Shown: positions 8,145-14,136, counted from the stretch's first letter. The stretch: 14,944 bases of DNA from Clostridia bacterium (GCA_017395725.1 JAFQOB010000106.1:1-14944), one strand, 5' to 3'. Numbers and translations are program-made. The notes: a model not told the origin generated them from the sequence alone.

Positions 8145-9032
8145 TCATTCAAGATTCTGAATCTGTTCTCTTATTTTTTCAAGCTCACTCTTCATATTAA
8201 CTACCAAATGAGCCATATCAGCATCATTCGCCTTTGAACCGGTGGTATTAACCTCCCTGTTCATCTCCTGAAGCAAATAGTCCATATTCTTGCCCACAGC
8301 ACCGCCTTCGGCAAGTATCTTATCAAACTCGTCAAAGTGACTGCGAAGTCTCACAATCTCTTCGTCTACTGCAACCTTGTCGGCAAATATCGCACATTCT
8401 GTAATAATTCTTGCGGGATCTGCTTCTATATTATGCTTTTCAAGAACTGCTTTCAATCGGTTTTCAAGCTTTTCTGCATAAGATTCAATGCAAACGGCAG
8501 ACATCTTTTCAATTCTGTCAGCCATTTCCATAAGATTTGCCTTCTTAATCAAAAGGTCAGCCTTTAATTTTTCACCCTCCCGTTCTCTCTGGGCAATAAA
8601 CATATCAATCGCCTGATCAAGAACAGGCTTAATAATAAGCCAATCCTTTTCCATATCTTCTTCGGGCTTGATAACGGTAAATATCTCTCTGTTCTGTGCC
8701 ACAGCCATTACCGATATATCGTCTTTTAAATCAAACCTATCGCGAAGCTCAAACAGCGCCTTTACGTAGCTTTCGGTATAAGCCTCGTCAAGACGAAGCT
8801 CAACCCCTACCTTCTCAACAACGTCAACGCCTATGTAAAGATCAACCTTACCGCGCTTTATTCCTCTGTTCTGAATATACTCACGAACTCTGTCCTCGAG
8901 GAAGCTGTACATTCTTGAAATCTTTATATTACAATCCAAAAATCTGGAGTTTACCGATTTAATCTCAGCAGTTATCTCCTTGCCCTCCACAGATGCCGTC
9001 GCTCTGCCGTAAGCAGTCATACTTCTTATCAT
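8145..9032 (-). CDS. yicC: YicC/YloC family endoribonuclease
   Basis: A 295-residue protein of the YicC family, whose E. coli and B. subtilis (YloC) members have been described as endoribonucleases. The N-terminal hallmark MIRSMTAYGRA and the following EIKSVNSRFLD (24-34) are clear. The C-terminal DUF1732 region carries the conserved QEMNREVNTTGSKAND segment and ends in KSELEKIREQIQNLE, predicted helical. Length is normal. It is the first gene of the minus-strand operon: its ATG at 9030-9032 has AAGGTGA about eight bases upstream, and a consensus promoter lies about 40 bases upstream. Confidence 0.94.
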   Translation of the reverse strand: MIRSMTAYGRATASVEGKEITAEIKSVNSRFLDCNIKISRMYSFLEDRVREYIQNRGIKRGKVDLYIGVDVVEKVGVELRLDEAYTESYVKALFELRDRFDLKDDISVMAVAQNREIFTVIKPEEDMEKDWLIIKPVLDQAIDMFIAQREREGEKLKADLLIKKANLMEMADRIEKMSAVCIESYAEKLENRLKAVLEKHNIEADPARIITECAIFADKVAVDEEIVRLRSHFDEFDKILAEGGAVGKNMDYLLQEMNREVNTTGSKANDADMAHLVVNMKSELEKIREQIQNLE

Positions 9033-9071
9033 TATGACATCACCTTTTATCTATAAAAATAGTTAGTATAT

Positions 9072-9100
9072 ATTATAACTCATATAAATCCTTTTGTCAA
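9072..9100 (-). promoter_or_regulatory. Consensus sigma-A promoter of the yicC operon
   Basis: On the minus strand TTGACA (9100-9095) and TATAAT (9077-9072) are separated by exactly 17 bases, a perfect match to the housekeeping consensus. Transcription would start near 9065, giving a leader of about 33 bases that includes the yicC ribosome-binding site. No other equally good promoter was seen within the operon down to 352. Confidence 0.88.
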
Positions 9101-9199
9101 CAAGCATACAACTAAAGTTTCCTAATAATTTACACATTAAATTATCATATATTTTGCGGTTCTTCATATAATTATTCATAAATTATTTGAAAATTTGTG

Positions 9200-9229
9200 T
9201 TGTAATATCCGCCTTATGTATGGTATACT
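9200..9229 (+). promoter_or_regulatory. Probable extended -10 promoter of the DUF47/DUF5685/J-protein operon
   Basis: TATACT (9224-9229) preceded by TGG gives an extended -10, with TTGTAA (9200-9205) as a -35 at an 18-base spacer. The start would be near 9236, about 34 bases before the first ATG. It is divergent from the yicC promoter; the -35 boxes are about 100 bases apart in AT-rich DNA, so shared regulation is possible but not shown. Confidence 0.55.
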
Positions 9230-9269
9230 GTATCTTAAGCGGTGCAACTGCAAGAAATGGTACAATAAT

Positions 9270-9794
9270 ATGAATAAAGACTGTTTTCAAGATTTCACAA
9301 CCATGATTAGTATTGCACTTTCCCTCTGTTCGTATATATCAGGCGAAATATCCTATGATTTCCACAGTGCTGTTAAAGACTCTGAGCTGACAAAAAAACG
9401 TTGCATTGACATAGCAATGAAGCAGTTTATTCCCCCTATTGACCGAGAGGATATTACTTATCTTGTTTTAAAGCTTCACAAGCTTAATCTCGGTCTATAT
9501 GAACTTGCAAATTACAAAAATAGCTTTTTTCCTAAAAAAGACTTAAAAAACCATATTGCACCTTTAAAAGCTATCTGTGCAAAAATACGCGAAGCTTTTG
9601 AAAATAACCTTTCAAAAACCGACTACTCTAATTTAATTATTTCAAAACCAACGGAAATGCAATTTACGGAAAATAAATATTCAGCTCTGTATCTTATCTA
9701 TGAATACAAGCTTTATGACCTTATAAGGCTTTGTACCGCTACTGCATCTGACCTAAACGATTATCTGATACGAACTGTAATAAAAAATACATAG
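9270..9794 (+). CDS. DUF47 (PhoU-like) family protein
   Basis: A 174-residue, mostly helical protein. The segment QFIPPIDREDITYLVLKLHKL (around 50-70) closely matches the conserved FITPIDREDI...L core of the DUF47 family. Members resemble PhoU and are usually encoded beside a PiT-type phosphate permease, where they are thought to modulate it. Here no permease is adjacent, and the C-terminus is somewhat shorter than the usual 205-215 residues. A longer in-frame version from TTG at 9195 would contain the promoter -10 box and is rejected; ATG 9270 lies downstream of the inferred transcription start. The Shine-Dalgarno match is poor (AGAAATGG), so ATG 9303 remains an alternative. It stops 18 bases before the DUF5685 gene. 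Family call from motif only; function unknown. Confidence 0.72.
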   Translation: MNKDCFQDFTTMISIALSLCSYISGEISYDFHSAVKDSELTKKRCIDIAMKQFIPPIDREDITYLVLKLHKLNLGLYELANYKNSFFPKKDLKNHIAPLKAICAKIREAFENNLSKTDYSNLIISKPTEMQFTENKYSALYLIYEYKLYDLIRLCTATASDLNDYLIRTVIKNT

Positions 9795-9812
9795 AGACGG
9801 ACTATACTAAAA

Positions 9813-10703
9813 ATGTTTGGATACGTAAAACCCGATAAGAATGAACTTAAAGTAAAAGAATTTGAACTTTACAAAAGCACATATTGCGGACTTTGCAGAG
9901 TTATGGGCAAAAGATACTCATATATATACAAAATGTCTCTCAGCTATGATTTTGTTTTTATGACTCTGCTCAGGCTTTACGCCACACCTGAAAAGGTCTC
10001 CTTCTCACAAAGACGTTGTATCGCACACCCCACCAAGAAAAAGAATATGATGAACGAGAACGAGGCGTTGAAAATTACCGCCGACGTGGGAGTCATTATG
10101 CTCTATCACGATTTTCTCGACAAAATACACGACAAAGACGGCCTTAAAAGCTTTCTTTCCCGGCTTTTGTTACCCGAGCTGAAAAGACTCAGAAAAAAAG
10201 CGTGTAAAAATGAGCTTATTGCAAAATTTGATACCTTTGCCGCAGAAGCATTGCAAAAGCTAAATGAAACAGAAAAAAACAATACGCCTTCGGTAGATAT
10301 GCCTGCGGAACAATTCGGTATTTTACTCGGCGAAGCTCTTTCTGTTGGACTTGAAGGCACAAATAAAAGAACCGTCTTTGAAATCGGAAAAAACCTCGGC
10401 AAATGGATATATATTACCGATGCCGCAGACGATTTGGACGGAGACGGAAAACATAATTCATACAATCCTATCTTAGCCTTCTCTAAAGATATGGAAGATG
10501 CAAAAAAACAGTTTTCCACTATTAATTTTTCTCTCTTAAATATCCTTTCAAATGCAGATACTGCTCTTGAACTTATGGACAAAACGGATATTGGGCTATA
10601 TAATATATTAACCAATATTTTACGTTTGGGACTACCCTCCATTCAGGAAAAAATACTTAAAGACAACAACTTCACTCTAAAAGAAAAGGAGTTTACGGCA
10701 TAA
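9813..10703 (+). CDS. DUF5685 family protein
   Basis: A 296-residue predicted cytoplasmic, largely helical protein. The N-terminus [28 protein letters not shown], given here as two parts ([17 protein letters not shown] then [11 protein letters not shown]), is the signature of DUF5685, a family known to me from Clostridia without a described function. The CxxC at 25/28 and C-x2-H at 69/72 could form a metal site. Two acidic stretches, [10 protein letters not shown] (98-107) and [12 protein letters not shown] (201-212), recall the Asp-rich motifs of helical prenyl-diphosphate enzymes, but nothing else supports that fold. The ATG has only a weak upstream site. Its TAA overlaps the next gene's ATG (TAATG), so it is tightly coupled to the J-domain gene, and the pairing recurs in related genomes as far as I recall. 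Confidence 0.82.
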   Translation: MFGYVKPDKNELKVKEFELYKSTYCGLCRVMGKRYSYIYKMSLSYDFVFMTLLRLYATPEKVSFSQRRCIAHPTKKKNMMNENEALKITADVGVIMLYHDFLDKIHDKDGLKSFLSRLLLPELKRLRKKACKNELIAKFDTFAAEALQKLNETEKNNTPSVDMPAEQFGILLGEALSVGLEGTNKRTVFEIGKNLGKWIYITDAADDLDGDGKHNSYNPILAFSKDMEDAKKQFSTINFSLLNILSNADTALELMDKTDIGLYNILTNILRLGLPSIQEKILKDNNFTLKEKEFTA

Positions 10704-11305
10704 TGACAGACCCATATAAGATACTCGGTGTCACCCGTGAAGCAACCGACGACGAAATAAAAAAAGCATACCGCGAACTTGCAAGAAAGTATCACCCCGA
10801 TAACTACACCAATAATCCTCTTTCCGACCTTGTGGAAGAAAAAATGAAGGAAATCAACGAGGCATACGACCAGATTCAAAAAGAACGCAGTCAAAACGGT
10901 TATCACGGCAGAACCAATAACTATAACACATATTCCGGCGAATATATGCAAATCCGCGAACTCATTCAAATGAACAGACTTACCGAGGCTGAAACTATGC
11001 TTAATTATATTCCCTCGGCAGACAGAAACGGCGAATGGAACTATCTTCGCGGCTTGATACTTGAAAAAAAGGGCTGGTATTTTGATGCCCAGAAATTCTT
11101 TGAAGCGGCGTGTTATATGGACCCCGACAACAACGAATACAAAGACGCCTTAAACAAAATAAAAAACACCGCAAACAATTACGGCGGTTACAGAGCCTCC
11201 AACACCAACGGGACAGGCTGTTCAACCTGCGATATATGCTCAAGCCTTATATGCGCAGACTGCTGCTGTGAATGTCTCGGCGGAGACCTTATAGGATGTT
11301 GTTAA
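10703..11305 (+). CDS. J-domain protein with TPR-like middle and Cys-rich tail
   Basis: A 200-residue Hsp40-type co-chaperone. The J domain (2-62) begins DPYKILGV and carries the essential HPD (31-33) between two charged helices, so it should stimulate a DnaK-type Hsp70 ATPase. Residues about 80-155 form paired helices of TPR type ([18 protein letters not shown], then the [15 protein letters not shown] pattern). After a Gly/Asn linker, residues 173-200 hold ten cysteines in 28 positions (CxxCxxC, then a CCC run, and a terminal CC). This is not the DnaJ zinc finger with its CxxCxGxG repeats, and there is no G/F region, so it is not DnaJ itself. The start overlaps the DUF5685 stop by one base, with AAGGAG 11 bases upstream. 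The tail may bind metal, be lipid-modified or be redox-active; none of these is shown. Confidence 0.9.
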   Translation: MTDPYKILGVTREATDDEIKKAYRELARKYHPDNYTNNPLSDLVEEKMKEINEAYDQIQKERSQNGYHGRTNNYNTYSGEYMQIRELIQMNRLTEAETMLNYIPSADRNGEWNYLRGLILEKKGWYFDAQKFFEAACYMDPDNNEYKDALNKIKNTANNYGGYRASNTNGTGCSTCDICSSLICADCCCECLGGDLIGCC

Positions 11306-11853
11306 ACAAAATGAACAGAAATTCCCTAAACAATAAAAAATCCCCTGCCAAGAGTATTGCTTTTTCAGCCATACTTTGTGCTTTGGGCGTAATAATAATG
11401 TTCCTCGGCGCTGTTATAGAAACAATAGACATTACTATGGCGGCACTGGCGTCCTTCCTCGTTATCGTATGTATGATAGAAGTGGGCGGATATATGCCAT
11501 TTCTCGTTTACGCAGCAACTTCAACGTTGTCCTTCTTGCTTCTGCCAAACAAAACGGTTGCTATCATATACGTAATGTACTTCGGCTTTTACCCTATAAT
11601 AAAAAAGTATCTTGAAAGGCTTCCCATAATCTTTAGCTGGATTGCAAAATTTGCAGTATTCAACGTCGCTATTGCCCTATACTATATATTTTTAAAAGAC
11701 GTACTCTTCCCCGATATTGACAGTATAAAACTTTATATCGTGCTTTTGCTGAACGTTATCTTCTTCACTCTCGATATGGCGCAAACGCTCTTTATAACCG
11801 CCTACGTCAGAAGATTCAGAAAATTACTCGGTATACACAGATTTTTTAAATAA
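11296..11853 (+). CDS. Polytopic membrane protein of unknown function
   Basis: A 185-residue integral membrane protein with about six hydrophobic segments (roughly 20-40, 46-63, 65-83, 87-102, 112-133, 145-170), a basic N-terminus and a basic C-terminal tail ([15 protein letters not shown]). Size and topology resemble ECF-transporter substrate-binding (S) components, but I see no diagnostic motif, so that remains a guess. The ATG at 11296 overlaps the J-protein gene by 10 bases and has GGAG 10 bases upstream. A longer form from ATG 11272 and a shorter one from 11311 are possible. A terminator follows, making this the last gene of the operon. The close packing suggests a membrane partner for the DUF5685/J-protein pair. 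Confidence 0.75.
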   Translation: MLLNKMNRNSLNNKKSPAKSIAFSAILCALGVIIMFLGAVIETIDITMAALASFLVIVCMIEVGGYMPFLVYAATSTLSFLLLPNKTVAIIYVMYFGFYPIIKKYLERLPIIFSWIAKFAVFNVAIALYYIFLKDVLFPDIDSIKLYIVLLLNVIFFTLDMAQTLFITAYVRRFRKLLGIHRFFK

Positions 11854-11858
11854 AAATT

Positions 11859-11894
11859 ACCACTCGCCTTTTTAACTGCGGGTGGTGTTTTTTT
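11859..11894 (+). terminator. Intrinsic terminator of the DUF47-to-membrane-protein operon
   Basis: The stem ACCACTCGC (11859-11867) pairs with GCGGGTGGT (11878-11886), with one G-U pair, a 10-base loop and seven T at 11888-11894. It starts five bases after the membrane-protein stop. Confidence 0.9.
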
Positions 11895-11937
11895 GTGTAG
11901 ATAGATATACTAAAATTTTGCTATCAAAAAGCACGAG

Positions 11938-12094
11938 GCAGAAACAAAATAAGCCTCCACTGTGTAAGGGGAGGTGTCATTTTCGTAAGAAAATGACGGA
12001 GGGGTTGTTTCTGCTTGTCTTTACTTTTTCACACAATCCCTCAGTCGCTCCGCGACAGCTCCCTTTACACAAGAGAGCCTACGCTCGTTTCTGC
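11938..12094. repeat. 157-bp inverted-repeat element, non-coding, MITE-like
   Basis: Two arms are diverged copies of one module in opposite orientation: left 11938-12008, right 12094-12033. Both read GCAGAAAC, about ten variable bases, GCCTC or GGCTC, TGTGTAA, GGGAG or GGAGG, TGTC, a hairpin, GAC, GAGGG, TTGT. The left arm hairpin is a perfect 9-bp stem, GTCATTTTC/GAAAATGAC (11976-11997), with a GTAA loop. The right arm has GTCGC/GCGAC (12044-12056) and an imperfect GCTCCCTT/AAGAGAGC stem (12058-12078). GCAGAAACAA at 11938 also pairs with TTGTTTCTGC at 12005. No convincing gene lies inside. The whole 11854-12206 stretch without a gene holds the terminator, this element and the promoter before the 52-residue gene. 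Similar sequences are, as I recall, scattered through gut Clostridia; the class is inferred. Confidence 0.75.
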
Positions 12095-12139
12095 TCACTC
12101 ATTATTTCTGCACAGAGATATTATTCATTTGCAATAAAG

Positions 12140-12168
12140 TAACACTTTTCTAAAACAAAACATACAAT
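12140..12168 (+). promoter_or_regulatory. Candidate sigma-E (mother-cell) promoter for the spoVM locus
   Basis: CATACAAT (12161-12168) matches the sigma-E -10 consensus CATACA-T in full. TAACACT (12140-12146), 14 bases upstream, matches five of seven positions of the loose -35 box. The start would fall near 12175, about 32 bases before the first ATG. spoVM is sigma-E dependent in B. subtilis, which fits. No good sigma-A promoter was seen here. The -35 is weak, so this is a prediction. Confidence 0.5.
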
Positions 12169-12206
12169 GTAGTATAAGAATCGCATATACAAGGGGAGAA
12201 GATATT

Positions 12207-12365
12207 ATGCAATGTCGAAACGGAATTTATAAAGCGCTCGGACTCATTGTTCTGTCATTCGGTTGCGGAATCCTTCTGGCATTCTTTCTTCCGACATACT
12301 TTTTGGCAGCAATTGAAGCTATTGTTATCGTAGCCGCAGGCTTGCTGTACGTTCTGCAAAAATAA
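12207..12365 (+). CDS. 52-residue two-helix membrane protein upstream of spoVM
   Basis: A tiny protein, MQCRNGIYKALGLIVLSFGC at the start, with two hydrophobic stretches (about 10-28 and 32-50) separated by a Pro-containing turn (LPTYF), ending QK. It should form a helical hairpin in the membrane. The coding assignment rests on a strong ribosome-binding site (GGGGAG, 12193-12198, eight bases before the ATG), the intact frame, the coherent hydrophobic pattern and the 19-base gap to spoVM. I have an impression of similar short proteins in Clostridia but cannot name a family. Co-transcription with spoVM suggests a role in the sporulating mother cell; this is inference from position only. Confidence 0.7.
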   Translation: MQCRNGIYKALGLIVLSFGCGILLAFFLPTYFLAAIEAIVIVAAGLLYVLQK

Positions 12366-12384
12366 GAAAGGGGTTTTTACCGAT

Positions 12385-12462
12385 ATGAGAATTGTTGTTA
12401 TAAGATCACCTAAATTGCTCGTTCCGCTTCTCCGTAGACTTTTTAAGGTTAACAAAGCGTGA
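12385..12462 (+). CDS. spoVM: SpoVM-like spore morphogenesis peptide (25 residues)
   Basis: The peptide starts MRIVVIRSPKLLVPLLRR and ends LFKVNKA. Compared from memory with B. subtilis SpoVM (MKFYTIKLPKFLGGIVRA, then about eight more residues), it shares Met-1, a basic residue 2, Ile-6, basic residue 7, Pro-9, Lys-10, a large hydrophobic 11, Leu-12, Arg-17 and a basic tail, at nearly the same length (25 against 26). SpoVM is an amphipathic helix that recognises the convex forespore membrane in the mother cell and anchors SpoIVA, the base of the spore coat; Pro-9 is known to matter for that. GAAAGGGG lies about 11 bases before the ATG, and the stop is TGA 12460-12462. A second Pro at position 14 is a difference from B. 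subtilis. It implies an endospore-forming organism. Confidence 0.85.
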   Translation: MRIVVIRSPKLLVPLLRRLFKVNKA

Positions 12463-12499
12463 ATTAACGTGTTTTAACAAAGAAGCGCTCTATGTTCAA

Positions 12500-12546
12500 A
12501 CAATCCCTCTCACCGCCTATGGCGGAGCTCTCCCGAAGGGAGAGCC
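12500..12546. repeat. Solitary third copy of the hairpin repeat module
   Basis: It begins ACAATCCCTC like the right arm at 12033, then has an internal stem CCGCC/GGCGG (12513-12525), then GCTCTCCC/GGGAGAGC (12527-12545) and ends in CC. The architecture is the same as the arms of the 11938-12094 element, in the same orientation as its right arm, but without the GTTTCTGC end. Confidence 0.7.
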
Positions 12547-12551
12547 TTTTT
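12527..12551 (+). terminator. Terminator formed by the repeat module, downstream of spoVM
   Basis: A perfect 8-bp stem GCTCTCCC/GGGAGAGC with a GAA loop is followed by CC-free sequence of one C and then five T (12547-12551). In the plus direction it can end the spoVM transcript 65 bases after the stop, before the convergent SleB-like gene. On the minus strand no T-run follows, so it should not be an efficient terminator for that gene. Confidence 0.65.
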
Positions 12552-12553
12552 AC

Positions 12554-13210
12554 TTATCTTCCAAAGTATATTCCGTCACTTTGCATAGTTATAAGCTTGC
12601 CCATACTGCCGCCGTGCAATACGTATAATGCACCTTCGGTTGGGTCATACCCCATCAATGCATCTTCAGCCGCCCTATATGCAAGTTCAGATGCTCTTGC
12701 CTCGTGTATACTTCCGTCAACCACCGAATCAAATGAGCCTCCGGAGTATATAACCTGCAGTACAGTATCGGGAAATTCTATACTGGCTACCCTGTTCATT
12801 ACAACTGCCCCAACTGCAGTCATTGTCTGCAAATCTGTTCCGCCTGCCTCCGCTTCAATAAGCTTCGCTAAAACATCAACCTCAAATTCACTGTATGTGT
12901 ATATATCAAGTCCCATTGCCTGTAAAGTCTGATTGCCGCATACCCCGTCTGCATATATCCCGTTATATTCCTGAAAACGTCTCACCGCATCTGCTGTATC
13001 AACGTCATATACGCCGTCGCACTTGCCGTCATACAGCCCCAATTCTTTTAGCTTATTTTGCACCAAGGTTACCTTTTCTCCGTCTGCCCCGCTTTCTATT
13101 CTCGTCTCAACTGCCCCGTTGTAAATAAAAGTATATACAGTTAAAACACCGCACATTACAAGTACTGTGATTATACTTACTCTTGCCCCGTATAAAAATT
13201 TTTTCATCAT
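12554..13210 (-). CDS. SleB-type cell wall hydrolase (peptidoglycan-binding plus Hydrolase_2 domain)
   Basis: A 218-residue exported or membrane-anchored peptidoglycan hydrolase. An N-terminal hydrophobic segment (about 11-30) is a signal or anchor. A peptidoglycan-binding domain 1 follows (about 43-98: VTLVQNKLKELGLYDGKCDGVYD, shown here as its first 16 and last 7 residues, then the ADAVRRFQEYNG core). Then comes the SleB/CwlJ-type Hydrolase_2 domain (about 110-205) with IEAEAGG (118-124), AVGAVVMNRV, FPDTVLQVIY and DPTEGALYVLHG. Glu-121 aligns with the catalytic Glu of SleB; the next Glu usual in the AEA-x-GE motif is Gly-124 here. Such enzymes degrade cortex at germination or remodel the wall during sporulation; spoVM next door favours a spore role. 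The start may be the second ATG (13205-13207), better spaced from AGAGGG. No clear promoter was found. Confidence 0.88.
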   Translation of the reverse strand: MMKKFLYGARVSIITVLVMCGVLTVYTFIYNGAVETRIESGADGEKVTLVQNKLKELGLYDGKCDGVYDVDTADAVRRFQEYNGIYADGVCGNQTLQAMGLDIYTYSEFEVDVLAKLIEAEAGGTDLQTMTAVGAVVMNRVASIEFPDTVLQVIYSGGSFDSVVDGSIHEARASELAYRAAEDALMGYDPTEGALYVLHGGSMGKLITMQSDGIYFGR

Positions 13211-13331
13211 TTTCCCTCTCTTTCTTTTTATCTCTTTGTGTAGTTATTCTTTCTCTAAATTCACTGATTAATTCCGTCTGAATAAAATATTTAATCATAA
13301 TTATTAAGTTTTTTTGATATAGCGAAATTTA

Positions 13332-13360
13332 TTGACACTTTTTTCGCTTTATGATAATAT
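13332..13360 (+). promoter_or_regulatory. Sigma-A promoter of the DUF218 gene, with an inverted repeat around the -35
   Basis: TTGACA (13332-13337) and TAATAT (13355-13360), spacer 17, with TGA just before the -10 (extended -10). The inverted repeat AGCGAAA (13321-13327)/TTTCGCT (13342-13348) brackets the -35 and could be an operator. The start would be near 13367, about 32 bases before the ATG. Confidence 0.7.
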
Positions 13361-13398
13361 ATAATTGTATTATTGTACTTACTAACGGAGAAATAGAA

Positions 13399-14115
13399 AT
13401 GAAGTTTTTTAAAAAACGCTCCAACTCCCCTGTTAAATCACCCAAGGTCAAATTCTTCAAAAGAATTAATTATAAAAAAGTCTTTAAATCACTCTGCATA
13501 TTGGGTATTGCCGCTTTCATTATCGTTTTCGGCATAAACATTTTTGTTCAGCAGTCAACAAAAAAACACATATTAACCAAATTCAACGAAAAATACGATT
13601 GCATACTCGTTCTCGGTGCAGGTGTCAGAAACGGCAGTCCCAGACCTATGCTTCAGGACAGGCTCGATTTTGCCATAAAGCTTTACAATGACGGTGTCGC
13701 CCCCAAGCTCCTTATGAGTGGAGATCACGGACAAAAAACCTATGACGAAGTCAACGTTATGAAAGACTATGCCATAAAAAAAGGGGTGCCGTCGGAAGAT
13801 ATTTTTATGGACCACGCAGGTTTTTCAACCTATGAAAGTATTTATAGGGCACGTGATATTTTTAAAGCTAAGAAAATCGTCATAGTTACTCAGGAATATC
13901 ATCTTTACAGAGCTTTATATATTTCAAAATCCTTAGGTGTATCGGCAGTAGGCTATGCTTCCGACCCAAGACAATATGCAGGTCAGACCTATCGAAACCT
14001 TAGAGAAATATTGGCAAGGGACAAGGATTTTCTTTACTGCATCTTTAAACCCAAACCTACATATCTCGGAGACGCTATTCCCGTCAGCGGTAACGGCGAC
14101 CTTACAAACGACTAA
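13399..14115 (+). CDS. SanA/YdcF-type DUF218 membrane protein
   Basis: A 238-residue protein: a basic cytoplasmic N-terminus (about 1-28), one membrane anchor (about 30-51) and an extracytoplasmic DUF218 domain. Conserved family features are CILVLGAGVRNGSPRPMLQDR (68-88, shown in full as 68-87 plus Arg), LLMSGDHG (104-111), YDEVNVMKDYAI (115-126), GFSTYES (141-147) and VTQEYHLYRAL (163-173). E. coli SanA affects envelope permeability and vancomycin sensitivity at high temperature; the biochemical activity of the family is not settled. ATG 13399 is chosen because CGGAG lies eight bases upstream; an in-frame ATG at 13351 lies within the promoter. DUF1934 follows after 21 bases, so the two are probably co-transcribed with holA. 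Confidence 0.88.
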   Translation: MKFFKKRSNSPVKSPKVKFFKRINYKKVFKSLCILGIAAFIIVFGINIFVQQSTKKHILTKFNEKYDCILVLGAGVRNGSPRPMLQDRLDFAIKLYNDGVAPKLLMSGDHGQKTYDEVNVMKDYAIKKGVPSEDIFMDHAGFSTYESIYRARDIFKAKKIVIVTQEYHLYRALYISKSLGVSAVGYASDPRQYAGQTYRNLREILARDKDFLYCIFKPKPTYLGDAIPVSGNGDLTND

Positions 14116-14136
14116 GAAATAACGGAAATATTAAAA

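Noticed and set aside
9195..9269. N-terminal extension of the DUF47-like gene from TTG 9195
   Set aside because: The added region contains the TATACT -10 box and has no ribosome-binding site; its residues do not look like the family.
10107..10446. DUF5685 as a prenyltransferase
   Set aside because: Only two short acidic stretches suggest it; the remaining family signatures are not visible, so no enzymatic call is made.
10106..10642. Long minus-strand open frame inside the DUF5685 gene
   Set aside because: It is an antisense shadow of a clearly recognised gene, rich in Ser and Phe as such shadows are, with no supporting signals.
11272..11295. Longer start (ATG 11272) for the membrane protein
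   Set aside because: It would overlap the J-protein gene by 34 bases with no good ribosome-binding site; ATG 11296 has GGAG 10 bases upstream. Not fully excluded.
11882..12142. Open frame of 86 codons on the plus strand
   Set aside because: It lies across the terminator T-run and the inverted-repeat element; its translation is only repeat sequence.
12255..12455. Open frame of 66 codons on the minus strand
   Set aside because: It is antisense to the 52-residue gene and spoVM, which have better ribosome-binding sites and recognisable products.
11938..12546. Repeats considered as a CRISPR array
   Set aside because: Copies differ in orientation and sequence, there is no regular spacing and no cas gene.
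13351..13398. Longer start (ATG 13351) for the DUF218 gene
   Set aside because: It overlaps the promoter -10 and precedes the inferred transcription start; ATG 13399 has CGGAG at good spacing.
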